From assembly GCF_040802235.1 (NCBI RefSeq), contig NC_133170.1:8819001-8883000 (forward strand): DNA of 64,000 bases. Reading direction: 5' to 3'. The position numbers were made by a program, and so were the translations under genes. Below the pieces are notes generated by a model that had not been told where the DNA came from, did no database searches, and saw nothing but the letters and a program-made list of their open reading frames with translations. This document shows positions 23,310-34,339 of the stretch, piece after piece (the first letter of the stretch is position 1; every line of letters starts with the position of its first letter). Source of the stretch: Manis javanica (taxonomy: Eukaryota > Chordata > Mammalia > Pholidota > Manidae).

Positions 23310-26300
23310 TAATAGAAATCAGAAGAGAAGATCAATAGAATGAGACACAGTGTTACAGAGAGAGACTGATCACAATGAGAATTAAAGAACTTTCTGGGGA
23401 AATGGAAGTATTTCATACTTTGGGGAACAGTTACAAATTTGTCAGAACTCAAACTATATGCCTCGAATCTGCACACTTCACAATATATGCAAATTACACT
23501 TTTTTTTTAATGTGGGGATGAGAAAAAGGCTGGAAAGTAGTAGTTAATTCAGGTGAGTTTCCCTCTGAAACAAAATACATAATTATGTTTTATCACTAGA
23601 ATTATTACACAGGGCCGCTTATTGAAAAGTAAACTGCTCGTCAATAAAAGAACAAGGACATGCTGTAATTTAATTAAGGTTTTAAAGATAAATAAAGCAT
23701 CACCATTCTTGATTACTTAAACTAAAACAAGATATCCAGAAAGACTACAAGACTTAGCTTCCCTCAGGTTAGTCCTAATTCCTCCCCCCTACTTCAAGTT
23801 AATCCAATTTAACTCAACAAACCCATTATACTTACTCTATGCAAATTATTATGTAAAAGCTAAGCTTAACAAAACACAAAGATGAATATATAGTAACCTC
23901 TATCTTAAAGGCATTTATAATCTAGTGGATAGCATTGCACAAGTAGATAATATTTGCAATATTCAAACTGAAATCCTGTACAATCATACCAGTACACTGA
24001 AAGGTGAAATTTTTTTAAAAGTAAAGGTGGCTCATGCTCTAGGCTTATCCCCTACTCTTCCCTTTTTATTACCAGAGCAGGAAAATTCTGGAAATATCTT
24101 TGTGTTTCCAAGAAATTTGAGAATACAAATATAAATAGTCTGCTGTAGTTTTACAAATAAAGATAAAGAATTCATGGTTACAGTTCTATGAGTGGGTGAG
24201 TAAAAGCTTCCACCATATTTCTTACAGTGAAGGTTATTCAGTTTGATTCCAACCACTGACAGTCAATGTTCCTGGCAATACATGGGAAATCACAGATTTC
24301 AGACTTTTCTAGAGTGAACTATTTTGCTTTAAAAGCTGAACCTCTAAAATTAGAATTATGAAGTGACAGAAAACATCACAATCTGAATTCTACTTATACA
24401 AAACCACATGATTTTCAATGCCAACTTCCTAATTTACAGCTAGGAAAATCACCATTGAAGATAGCTAAGCCTAGATCAGATTCACTTAACATAAAACCAG
24501 ATGTTGACTTCAAATTACACGTGACATCTCCAGCCACTCATAATAGTAATAATAATACAAGCTCAACTACAAAAAGACCTTTTCTACATTTGACCACCCT
24601 AAAAGTAACTACACTGTTCCTTTCTTAAAATTCTCAAATGAAGGAAGAAAGGAAGGAAGAAAACATACATGTCTTCATTTGAGTACAATTAAAATTTTTT
24701 AATTACTAATTACAATTGTAGGGAAAGTTCTTTAAACAAATCAAGATATTCTGGAGATTGAAATACACCTGTCATTGAAAATAGATAAGAAAAAGCCCAT
24801 TAAGATATTAAGTCTTGGCATGTCTTGTCAGAACTCTTCCCCAAACTGTCACAGTGAACAGAACAAGCTGTACTAGGGATGTACAAAGATATTCCTCTAG
24901 TTGTTTGCATAATCAACTACTCATTTCCCACTGTAAGTTAATAAAACCAAATGAAAGTCAACAGAAGCATGTCTGCAACTATAAAATGACTTACATTATT
25001 TGGCTTCAGAAATTTGCACCCTACAGAAAGTCCACTGAAATTTTACCTGGCACACATATGCTAAAATATTCTGTTTGCCATTCGAAGCCACACCAGATTC
25101 CAGCCCACAGAGACAGGATTTCCAGTTTATTTCTCACAACCCAAATGTACAAAACCCAAAATTACACCTAAAAGAGCGTTATTAAAATTCTGTAATAATA
25201 GTAAAGCAAAGTAGTTCACCATAGAGCTCTATTTCTCAGGAATGTTTTAAAGCCTCCAGTATCCATAATATATATTTCAACATCTAAATTAAGTACTCAA
25301 ACACACGTTGGAACTCTAATATAAGGGTTCTTTCTTGGTTAGGAATCAAACCTAACCTAGCTCATACACTGTAAATTGAATAATGGCATGATTTTGTAAA
25401 AAGAACATGATATCAAATACTACAATTATTGCACAGTTTATTAACAGTATAACTCATATTCAGTTCTTTAGAGAAATTAGCTGCCTGCTTCTTTATCAAC
25501 ACCTACTCCATGTGACATCAAGAATTTAGATTGCCATGCAAAATCACATAATGCTGATCTGAGGCAACTATATCATTTCTGAAACATCAAAATCTAGTAC
25601 CCTTAACAGCGACTACTACTATGAGTCCACTCACTGCTGTAAGGAATTCAAAACAGCCACATTGGATCTAAGTTTTTAATACTATCAAAAACCAATATGC
25701 AAAAAAAAATCCTACAAAAAAAAAACAACACTGAATATTTGGAATATAAAACAGTATGGGTTAAAGTTTTCTCAGTTATGCAGAAACATCTGGAAACCCC
25801 TTTTGTTTTCAACTTTAAAAATGCTTTCTAAAATACACTGCCTTAGTATATTTTTTTTATATTTCCATGCCTTAGTAAATAAAGTACAGAGAGTCCCCAG
25901 ATTACACATGCCTTTCACACATGAATGGCTATTCAGGGAATGGAATGGATATATTTATAAGATGCGCTGAGACTTGCATCTTCTCTTTCCACTTTTTACC
26001 CTCACCAGTACCACGGAGTGTTAAAGTAATACATGTTGTAAAGGATTCCTTTCAGAGAAGAATGATGAGATAGTGAAAAAACTATAAAAGTTTAACCTTG
26101 ATAAAAAATCAACGAAGACACAATAGTTATCTTCAAGTATGTTAAGACAAAACAGCTAACAAAATGAAAAGCTTTTTACCCATAAGGCCTATATAAAGTG
26201 GCATCTCTTAATTTTGTCAACCCAACACCCTTCTCTCCTAGTTTCTTCGAGCGGTGAGGGCAGGCAGTTATTTCAAGCTCAACTAAACAACGTAACACCA

Positions 26301-26435
26301 TGTGTCGGCCATGATTGGTCATAAGGGTAAGAAACTATCTCCAGCTGGATCAACCCATCTTTCCTTGGGATGTTTCCAACTACACATAGAAGGGGGAAGA
26401 TCCTTTCTGACAACAAAACTCTCCTCATCTACTAA
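23310..26435. other. Mostly unique DNA, no gene recognised
   Basis: AT-rich and without long frames. A GGAA-like purine tract lies at about 24640-24662. I checked both strands for acceptor-ORF-donor combinations and found none that I would defend, nor any tRNA or snRNA-like fold. The 118-codon plus frame at 24815-25171 resembles no known protein. Probably intronic or intergenic. Confidence 0.4.
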
Positions 26436-26439
26436 CTTC

Positions 26440-26615
26440 TGAACCCAAATGCCTTATCTTACTTCGTGAGCATCCCAAGTTCATCCTCATTTTAGAAATT
26501 TGGCCTGAGTTTCCTCCTGATGGTCGAGACGCTCTTCCTCCTGGTAACTGCAGGGCTTGCTATTTCTTGTGATTCAGGTCTCAGCTTCAATGTCCCCTCT
26601 ACATAAAGGCTTTCT
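26440..26615 (+). mobile_element. L2 LINE 3' UTR fragment
   Basis: Contains the L2 hallmark 'gattcaggtctcagcttcaatgtcccctctacataaaggctttc', a diverged match to the L2 3' UTR phrase about feeding, clear text and 'aggccttcc'. Diverged and non-coding. It directly precedes the tail of the young-family L1, which may have inserted here. Confidence 0.65.
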
Positions 26616-26639
26616 TTTTTTTTCTTCTTCTTTTAGTAA

Positions 26640-27640
26640 ATATATATTTATATATTTATTTGGTTTTTTATTATTAAAGTACATTGGTATACAATCTTAT
26701 GAAGGTTTCTCACGAGCAACATTGTGGTTCCTGCATTGACCCATATTATCAAGTATCCCACACACATCTCACTGCAGTCACTGTCCGTCAGCACAGTAAG
26801 ATGTTACAGAGTCACTACCTGTCTTCTCTGTGTTTTACTGCCTTTCCCATGACCCCCTACATTATGTGTGCTAATCATAATACCTGTTAATCTGCTTCTC
26901 CCTCCCTCTCCAACCACTGACCCTAACCCCTTTCCCTTTGGTAATCGCTAGTCCCTTCTTGGAGTCTGTGAGTCTGCTGCTGTTTTGCTCCTTCAGTTTT
27001 GCTTCGTTGTTATACTCCACAGATGAGGGAAATCATTTGGTACTTGTCTTTCTCTGCTTGGCTTATTTCACTGAGCATAATACCCATCAGCTCCATCCAT
27101 GTTGTTGCACAAATGGTAGGATCTGTTTTCTTCTTATGGATGAATAATACTCCATTATGTACGTGTACCACATCTTCTTTATCCATTCATACATTGATGG
27201 ACACTTAGGCTGCTTCCATGTCTTGACTATTGTAAGTAGTGCTGTGATAAACATAGAAGTGCATTCTTGACACTGGGCTGCTGCACTCTTAGGGTAAATT
27301 CCTAGGAGTGGAATTCCTGGGTCAAATGGTATTTCTATTTTTAGTTTTTTGAGGAACCTCCATATTGCTTTCCACAATGGTTGAAATAATTTACATTCCC
27401 ACCAGCTGTGTATGAGGGTTCCCCTTTCTCCACATCCTCACCAGCATTTGTTGTTCCTTGTCTTTTGGATGTTGGCCATCCTATCTGGTGTGAGCTGATA
27501 TTTCACGGTGGTTTTAATTTGCATTTCCCTGATAATTAGCGATGTGGAACATCTTTTCAGGTGCTGTTGGCCATCTGAATTTATTTGGAGAAGTGTCTAT
27601 TCATATCCTCCGCCCATTCTTTAATTGGGTAAGCGCATTC
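26640..27640 (-). mobile_element. 5'-truncated young-family LINE-1, reverse orientation
   Basis: On the minus strand this covers the ORF2 C-terminus (96 codons at 27087-27377, with the IPLLGIYPKSA and MEYYSSIRRKQILPF segments) and the same 3' UTR as the L1 ending at 23.3 kb. It continues to a longer A-rich tail at about 26640. The 5' truncation point is near 27640. No unambiguous target-site duplication could be read. Confidence 0.85.
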
Positions 27641-27859
27641 TTGATAAAAGAACATGTGAGAAGGGAGAGGCATATAAAACACATAGTATGGCAAGCCCAA
27701 AACACAACAAATAGTATGGAATATACTGGATAAATTGGCTATGCTGGGAGAATAGCCACAAAAGAAGCTGCTGGATAAGTGGCTAGAAGTCAAATTGCAA
27801 AGGGTCACGCTAACGAGTTTAGAAAAATCCACAGACTCATAAGGGTAACTGTGTTTACT

Positions 27860-28040
27860 AGTGCACTAGATTTGTACCAGACACACATCTTAGACATACT
27901 ATCACTTTTCATCCTCTGAAGATCCCTATCATAAACTTCTTAAATAAGGAAACTTAGCTTAGAAAGAAACCAAGTAATTTGCCTAAAAATCACAGTTAAA
28001 TTAGTGCCAGAGACAGAATCCATTAACAGAATCTGAGAAG
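27860..28040 (+). mobile_element. MIR SINE fragment
   Basis: Diverged MIR core: 'accagacacacatcttagacatact', 'catcctctgaagatccctatcataaac', 'taaggaaacttagcttagaaagaaaccaagtaatttgcc' and a region matching the carrier-end. The order fits MIR in forward orientation. Confidence 0.65.
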
Positions 28041-28044
28041 GGAC

Positions 28045-28525
28045 ATGAGTTATGGAATGCTTTGAATAAGTGACATTTATTTTAGAAAAATGGCTATGAG
28101 GCAATGTGGATAATGGGGGGGTGTAGTAAAATAGGCTAGTTTTAGGAAAAGGCAACAGACAAATATAATCCAAATGAGAGCTACGAAGGGAGTGGGAATC
28201 AGGAAAAGGAAAGCTAAAGGATTTCACTGGTTTCTAGCTTGAGCAAGCAGGTGGATAAACAAGTTTGGGTAGAAGAAATGAGGCATTAAATGAAGAAGAT
28301 GAGATATAACGATTAGTTTGAGCATAGGTAATATGGACATATTTAGTTTGAGGTTTCAATAAAAGAAGGACCAATGGAATATGGTCCAACAGGGAAAGCT
28401 TTTTGTAAAACAGAGGTAAGAGGACTTGCTAAGATAAACATATTTGAAATTATCAATATACATAAGCAATTTGAAAGCCAGGCCAAGCAAAGGAGAAAAC
28501 AAAAATCCACAAATCTATACTGATA
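28045..28525. other. Unassigned, probably ancient repeat
   Basis: Purine-rich plus strand with phrases typical of ancient mammalian repeats ('gctagttttaggaaaaggc', 'gcaggtggataaac'). I cannot assign a family. No coding evidence. Confidence 0.3.
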
Positions 28526-28527
28526 AA

Positions 28528-28620
28528 GAAAAAGAGGGAGGGAAGGAAGGAAGGGAGGGAGGGAGGGAAGGAGAGAGGGAGGAGAAGGTAAAGAAAAGGA
28601 GGAGAAAAGGAAAAGAATGG
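28528..28620. repeat. (GGAA/GGGA)n purine tract
   Basis: About 90 bp of almost uninterrupted purines made of GGAA and GGGA units. The overlapping 101-, 128- and 136-codon frames at 28343-28863 owe their length to this tract and are not genes. Confidence 0.9.
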
Positions 28621-28789
28621 ATAAATTTTCCATGCAGAAGAATTCCAAGTAGTTCTATGTTCATACACTGCCTTCAAGGATACGGAACTCCCCACTCCTC
28701 GGTGTGGGCTACAAACAGTGACTTCCTTCCAAAGACTACAATATGGGAAGCAAAGAATAATTTTAAAGCAGAGAAGCCTGACAAAACCC

Positions 28790-29320
28790 ATCTCAGACAA
28801 ATGACGCAAGTCCACATCAACAATAAGTAATGTTGACAGTATGTACCCTTGATGTGATGTCACTCAAACAGCACCTTACCTCTCTTGTCCTCCTTCCAAA
28901 CACTTGTGATTCCATTCTAAACAAGAGAAAGACATCAGACCAACCCCAACTGAGTGACAAGCTACAAAATACCTGACCAGTACTCCTCAGAACTGTTAAG
29001 GTCATCAAAAACAAGTTTAAAAAACTCACAGCTGAGAGGAACCTAATGACACACAATCACTGAATGTAACGTGGTATCCTGAACAGAGAAGTCTGGAATA
29101 GAAATAGGATGGTAGATAAAAACTGTGAAAATGTGAATAAAGCATGGACTTTCGTTAATAATTATGTATGGACATTCGTTGATTAATTTTAACAAATGTA
29201 CCATACTAACAGAAGATATTAATAGAAAAAACTGGGTGTGGGTATGTGAGAATTCTCTGTACTATCTTCACAGTTTTCCTGTAAACCTAATACTATCTTA
29301 AAAAATACATTTATTTAATT
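28790..29320 (+). mobile_element. Old LINE-1-type 3' end (second copy)
   Basis: Homologous along its length to about 15440-15955. It ends with the classic old-L1 sequence: 'ttaacaaatgtaccatactaac', 'gaaaaaactgggtgtgggtatgtgagaattctctgtactatcttc', then an AATAAA-like A-rich end. Confidence 0.7.
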
Positions 29321-29324
29321 AGGT

Positions 29325-30460
29325 TAAGAAGTAAACCATAGAAAACCATTATTATTCAGAGGGTAAGTAGAGGAAAGAAAGTAGGTTAGTGAAAGAAATT
29401 ATCCATAAATACAAAGAAAAATCAATGCTCTAGAAATCGTAAGAAAAAAGTATACAAAGATGGAAATAGGTATAACAGAGAGCAAAGACAGTAAGAAATG
29501 ACTAGAAACCACCTGATGTAGGAGGTCACTGGTAAAAGGAATGAAAACTCAGTGAGACTACAAGGATGAAGGCAAGTCACCATGGTTTATGGTGCCTTTA
29601 TGAACCGTGTTCTGTGATTCTCAGTCACAAATCTCAAGAGATTTTTCTACTTTCAAATATGTTGAAAGTCTTTCCTCTTCCTTGAATTCACATCAGTTTA
29701 GTTGCCAAAACCTAATTCTTATTGAATCTTATTTCACAGTGTAAGGAATCAGGAGCTTCATCAGATAGCATACTTTCATCTGGAAGTAACAGAAAATTCC
29801 CAAGGCAAAACAACTGACTTAAACAATAAGGAAGTGTATAACCATTATCTCATACGGTTAAGAATTCTATAGGTACAGCGGGCTCTAACCACTGCACATC
29901 AGAGCTGCAGAAAGTCTCTGTAATTCCCTTGGATCTGACCTCCTATGCAGCTTCAGCCACAGGCTGAAAGCCCATCTGTGAACGTGTCACTAGCAAAGAA
30001 AGGGAATTGCCACGTTTCATTTAGACTTACCAAAATCCATCCTGGACCTAGGAACGGGGACCCCTTCCTCCAAGTCACATGAAGGAGGATTAGATCCCTG
30101 AATAAAGGTAGACAGGAAAGGAGTGATGCTAAATAGGCAACCAACAGTAGCCAACACGGGACGTTCTTGTTTGCAAGCTTTCCTAACTTTGGGAAAGTCT
30201 TAAAAATTGCTTTAATACAATGGAAAATAGACCTGAATAAAATAAAGTCAAACAATTTCCCTTCTCAAATAACCAAGTGATAACTTCAGAGATAATCAGT
30301 ACTGTTTTACAGATCAAAAGAGAGAATGTGGTATGAATTTGCAAGCTTTCTCTTATCACGCCAATTTATATCACAAAAATCAAATATTTTGGGGTGTTTT
30401 AAAGTCAGAATCAAATACACTTTAAATTGTTATTTTTTAGGGGGATAAGACAGTAAGAGA
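29325..30460. other. Unassigned unique DNA
   Basis: No repeat, RNA gene or splice-bounded reading frame recognised. The minus-strand 100-codon frame at 29953-30255 has no visible domain. Confidence 0.35.
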
Positions 30461-30462
30461 TC

Positions 30463-30772
30463 CTGTGGGCAAAACTGCAGTATTTCCAGAATCTCTTACC
30501 TGGCCTTAGTGCATCTCCGTATCAATAGGTGTTTCCAGGGGGTAGAGAGAAGTAGTCAATCTCCAGATCAACAGGAATGAGGGCATATCTGGACCAGAGA
30601 CACTAGGCAGGGTCCCTTTTTGCAGCCAAACTGCAAGACACAGGCGAGCAAAAGTGGACAATTGCTTGTGAACAATAAATGGGTTTCTCCCACTATTTCT
30701 CCCTTTGACTGATTTCGGTTTCAAAGGCATTTTGCCACAGGCTGGGAAAATATTTTCCCCCTGTAGTCATAG
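30463..30772 (+). mobile_element. Solo LTR, family shared with 48.18 kb
   Basis: Alignable end to end by eye with 48178-48487. Shared blocks are the TGTGGGYAAAACTG start, 'tttccaga', 'cctggc', 'gtgcat', 'gtggagagaagt' with variants, an AATAAA polyadenylation signal (30674-30679), and the strongly conserved 'tttctccctttgactgattt'. Length of about 310 bp, TG...CA-type termini and the poly(A) signal are LTR features. No internal retroviral sequence adjoins it, so it is a solo LTR. Confidence 0.75.
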
Positions 30773-30775
30773 ACC

Positions 30776-30935
30776 CTAAAGTAGTGGAAAGAGCACTGGA
30801 CTTGGGAGTCAGGGCACTGAGCTCTATCCTAACACTTCCACTGAATTGTAGTGTTATTGCAGATGGTCATCTGATCATCCTAGGTTTCAGTTTCCTCCTC
30901 TACTAAATTAGCAAGTTCGGAAAAGTGATCAAGTT
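30776..30935 (+). mobile_element. MIR SINE
   Basis: Clear MIR 5' half: 'agtggaaagagcactggacttgggagtcagg', then the 'gggttctatcc'-like block and 'ggtttcagtttcctcctctactaaa'. It follows directly after the LTR. Confidence 0.85.
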
Positions 30936-30939
30936 TTCT

Positions 30940-32755
30940 TTCTGGTTAATTCCTAATTACAAATAATATTCACTAGAAGATTTACGCAAACCATTCGAAG
31001 CTGAAATTAGGGGCAAGCCAAATCGTAAAGATGCTCTCCAAGACTACAAGACGATGACATGAAGCTTTTCCTACAAAATTTCACTGTCACGAAAACCTTC
31101 ACTGTAGCCAGAAATGTTACAACTTCTGAAATAACTCAACAATTTAATTTAATTTCTCTTTAAACCCAAATTCATTATTAAAAGGTTGCAGTGTACCTAC
31201 AGAAGCAAACCCTCACGGGTGGATAGGGCAATGGAAAATGACAGAAACTTAACCTCTTTGAAATTCAATTAAAGATAAGATTTCTAACCACTAAGCCTAA
31301 ATGAGGAAAAAGATGGAAATCAAAGCACAATGTAAAAGCTGGAATTCAAGGCATAATCAGAAATGGAAATTTCTGCAGAGTAAGAAACAGGGGGAGAAAT
31401 ACCCCCAAGAAGTAAGACCAGTATATAGACCTAGAAGAAATTAAATCTAAAGGTCTCATGAATTTCTCTTAAAGACTGTTTATTTACACAAAATTGATAG
31501 AAATAATTTCCAAAATCAGGCTGGTGACAATGAGAAACAGAAGAGGAAACCATTACCCTGCCCTTTGGGAACCTCAAATTAATGGATGTTGGCAAATCAG
31601 ACTCAAATCATATGGGATGACTCTGGGTAACACCCCATTACTTTAGCCAACTGCATTATGTCCTGGAGTTCATTCTTCTCAAAATTATTAATAACAAAAA
31701 ATACTTACACAGGGTACATACGACTGCCGGAAAAAAAAAAATGCACTTCTTTGAAACAGTTTTTTTAAAACAACAAACCACCCACAGAAACCACATGGGC
31801 ACAAAACGGAACAATTCTGGTCACTGATCTGTGGAGCATTTAAGCACTCCCCAGGTGAAAGACTCAACCTGAGGCTCTCTTTCGGGGACAAGCAGAACAT
31901 CCATGAAAATACCTGATTTGGACCTACCAAGAAAACAGTGCAACCACACCTTTGCTGGCCTGAGTCAAGAGGAATAATTTTCTTCAAAAAAAGCCTTACA
32001 GTTTTAAAAAACTGCTTACTTTTTTAAGAGACTAATTACTTGTTTTAAGAAGACATTGCTTTTCCTCACAGTAAGAATCTAGGGAGAGCCTTAAAACTCT
32101 CAAAGGTACAATAAAACAAATTTCAAAGTATTTAAAGTAATATTAAACACTTATAAATTAAAGACTCTTGGAATTGTGAATTTAAATACAAAAACTCCCC
32201 ACTATCAGTAGCAGCATCATTAATATATGACGATTACTCAATTTATCAAATTATATAATAATGCCCTAGTGAAATGGCATACCAGAGGTGCAGGTTTTAA
32301 AAGAGGAAACGATAAATATAGAGGAAGAAATATTGCTCAGGAGACTGGCAAAGGAGAAGGCAGGAGTTAAGGGGCATATAGGTGCACTGGAACACTAGAA
32401 GCTGAGCCAGGTACATTAAATAGGTAAAGAGACCCAGAAAAAGGCATCCAAGAACACCCAGAGCCAAACACGGTCTAACCCTGTAGCACTGCCTAGGGTA
32501 AAATGCAAAGACAACATAAGGATTTCATTTATGTATAGAAATATCAGATATTTACTACATATATTAACAAGATAGAAAGTTTATCTCTTAACCCTCAACA
32601 CCACAAAAAATTCACCCATTCCTTTAAATAAATATGGAAAAGAAGTTTTTCTGCCATGGCCTATATTGTATCAACCCTACAAAACATAAATGAACAGAAT
32701 AAAAGCCCAATAGCATGGAAGCTACAAGTTACATATACCTACATACATGCTCTTC
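30940..32755. other. Mostly unique DNA, no gene recognised
   Basis: AT-rich, low in recognisable repeats. The 99-codon minus frame at 31688-31987 lacks family resemblance and includes a run translated from poly(A/T). Probably intronic. Confidence 0.35.
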
Positions 32756-32762
32756 ACCATAC

Positions 32763-32888
32763 TTGCAATTTTCTGACACAATGCCATAAAAGTTGGGGAT
32801 TTTTTCACTTGTGTTTTGGCTCCAAGTAAGGTGCTGACTTTTCTCTTGGATAGGCCGGCAAAACTCAGCTTGTCAAAACTTGCATAAC
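32763..32888 (-). CDS. Candidate internal coding exon, unidentified protein
   Basis: On the minus strand a pyrimidine-rich tract ending TTCTTCAAG precedes base 32888, and a GTATGG donor follows base 32763 (32762-32757). The enclosed 126 bp is open in only one frame. It encodes about 41 residues rich in lysine and serine, from YASFDKLSFAGLSKRKV to MALCQKIA. The length is a multiple of three, and both ends fall in phase 1, which lets the exon be included or skipped without a frame change. The flanks carry no transposon. Against it: the donor is not a strong consensus, the segment is short, and I do not recognise the protein. Confidence 0.35.
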
Positions 32889-32889
32889 C

Positions 32890-34335
32890 TTGAAGAACAC
32901 ATATAATTTCCAGAAGAAATAAAGAAAGAATGGAAAAATAGAGGAGTTTCCAAGAGAAACAGTCTTAAATTGTACATATCTATAGTCCTCATCCTTTAGA
33001 AATGAAGTTACTGGTGGTATTTATTACCACACGCATGAATTCTAAGAAGAACAAAGCACGGGAGGCATCCGAGTGCAGCTGTAACTATCTTTGAAACTAC
33101 AGTTTCAGTACAATGAAAAGAACAATAACGCCAAGAATGGAAAGCCCTGGGATTGTCACCTAGTCAGAAAGAATACAGATCTTAAGAAAGATCAACTTAG
33201 ATTCATTTTAGAAAAGAAACAGAGAAGCCCATAACTATACTGAGGATCACTAATTAACCAAATAGCAATTTTTTTTGGTAAAAGTTGTACACCAAAATTC
33301 TTCACATTATTTGTGTTTCTAAATAGCTGCTGAGTACAATGCTCTATTATGGATACAAAAATAAGAAATGTCTGGTTTCTCAAAGTTTATAAAGAATAGG
33401 AAGTAGTGTGTTTAAGACAGGAAACTACCAAAAAATATGGTGCATATTCTAGTGTGTAAATTTTATGCAAAAATTTAATGACAAATTAGGAGAGACTTTA
33501 TTTTTTATGAAGTAGATATTTAAAACTATACTTCATAATGTAAAAGACAGAAAGATTAAATGAAAAAATAAAACACGCATTTCCTAAATACAAGCAGTAG
33601 TTTACTTGCAGACATCTTCACTACCACCCATGCCTGGAGTATCAACTATTGTCTGCACAGTAGTTATTTCAAAGTAAAATTATGACAAAGGTTGGAGGAT
33701 AATTTATATATAGTATATGGACAGCATTCTTCCTCTGATCAAAATGGACACACAGGGAACAGATTTAATATCCCAACCAGAACTAATATACTGAACAAAT
33801 ATATGAAAAATGTTTTTCAGATACTGGCCAACAGGCAGCACACAATTATAATTCCTAAGAGAAAACACAGACAAGCATTATAATTGACCAGCTTACAACC
33901 TAGAGTCAGTTTATGGGCCAGGAAGCATGGGTAGGGGAACCCCAGCAAATCTGGCCTAACACCAAGCTGAAGGGACAGAGTTCGATGTTTACGAGGTAGC
34001 TAGAATTTGCAGGACCAAGAACTGGAGTAGAGAGAACTAGACCAAATCAGGATTCCAGAGATTTGAAAGGTCTGCTCAAGTCTTGGGCTGAGGACTACCT
34101 TGTACACACAGGAAGGAAAACTACCCAAGGCCAGGGGAGGGGGAAAAGGGTTTAGGCAGAACAATAGCTGCAGCTCACATACAGCTGTCAATAGTTTGTG
34201 CTCCTACTAGATAGAGTATATGAACCTCTTCATACGTACAGCGCTCAGCTGAATCCCCGGGAGACCATCTATTTAGTAATGGGGCTAAATGAAACCTACA
34301 TCAAAAGGCCATTCTGGACATACACTAACAAATCT
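32890..34335. other. Unassigned mostly unique DNA
   Basis: No recognised element. A 47-bp minus-strand segment (33606-33652) between an acceptor-like CAG and a GTAAAC donor-like site would read TIVDTPGMGGSEDVC, but I do not trust it as an exon. G-rich purine blocks at 34130-34150 are unremarkable. Confidence 0.3.
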
Positions 34336-34339
34336 TAAA

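Noticed and set aside
28343..28863. Overlapping 101-136 codon frames on both strands
   Set aside because: All depend on the (GGAA/GGGA)n tract, which is stop-poor in every frame.
33606..33652. 47-bp segment reading TIVDTPGMGGSEDVC, reminiscent of a GTPase DTPG motif
   Set aside because: It is too short to support a domain, its phase does not join the candidate exon at 32.8 kb, and the opposite strand reads equally well. No P-loop or other GTPase motif was found nearby.
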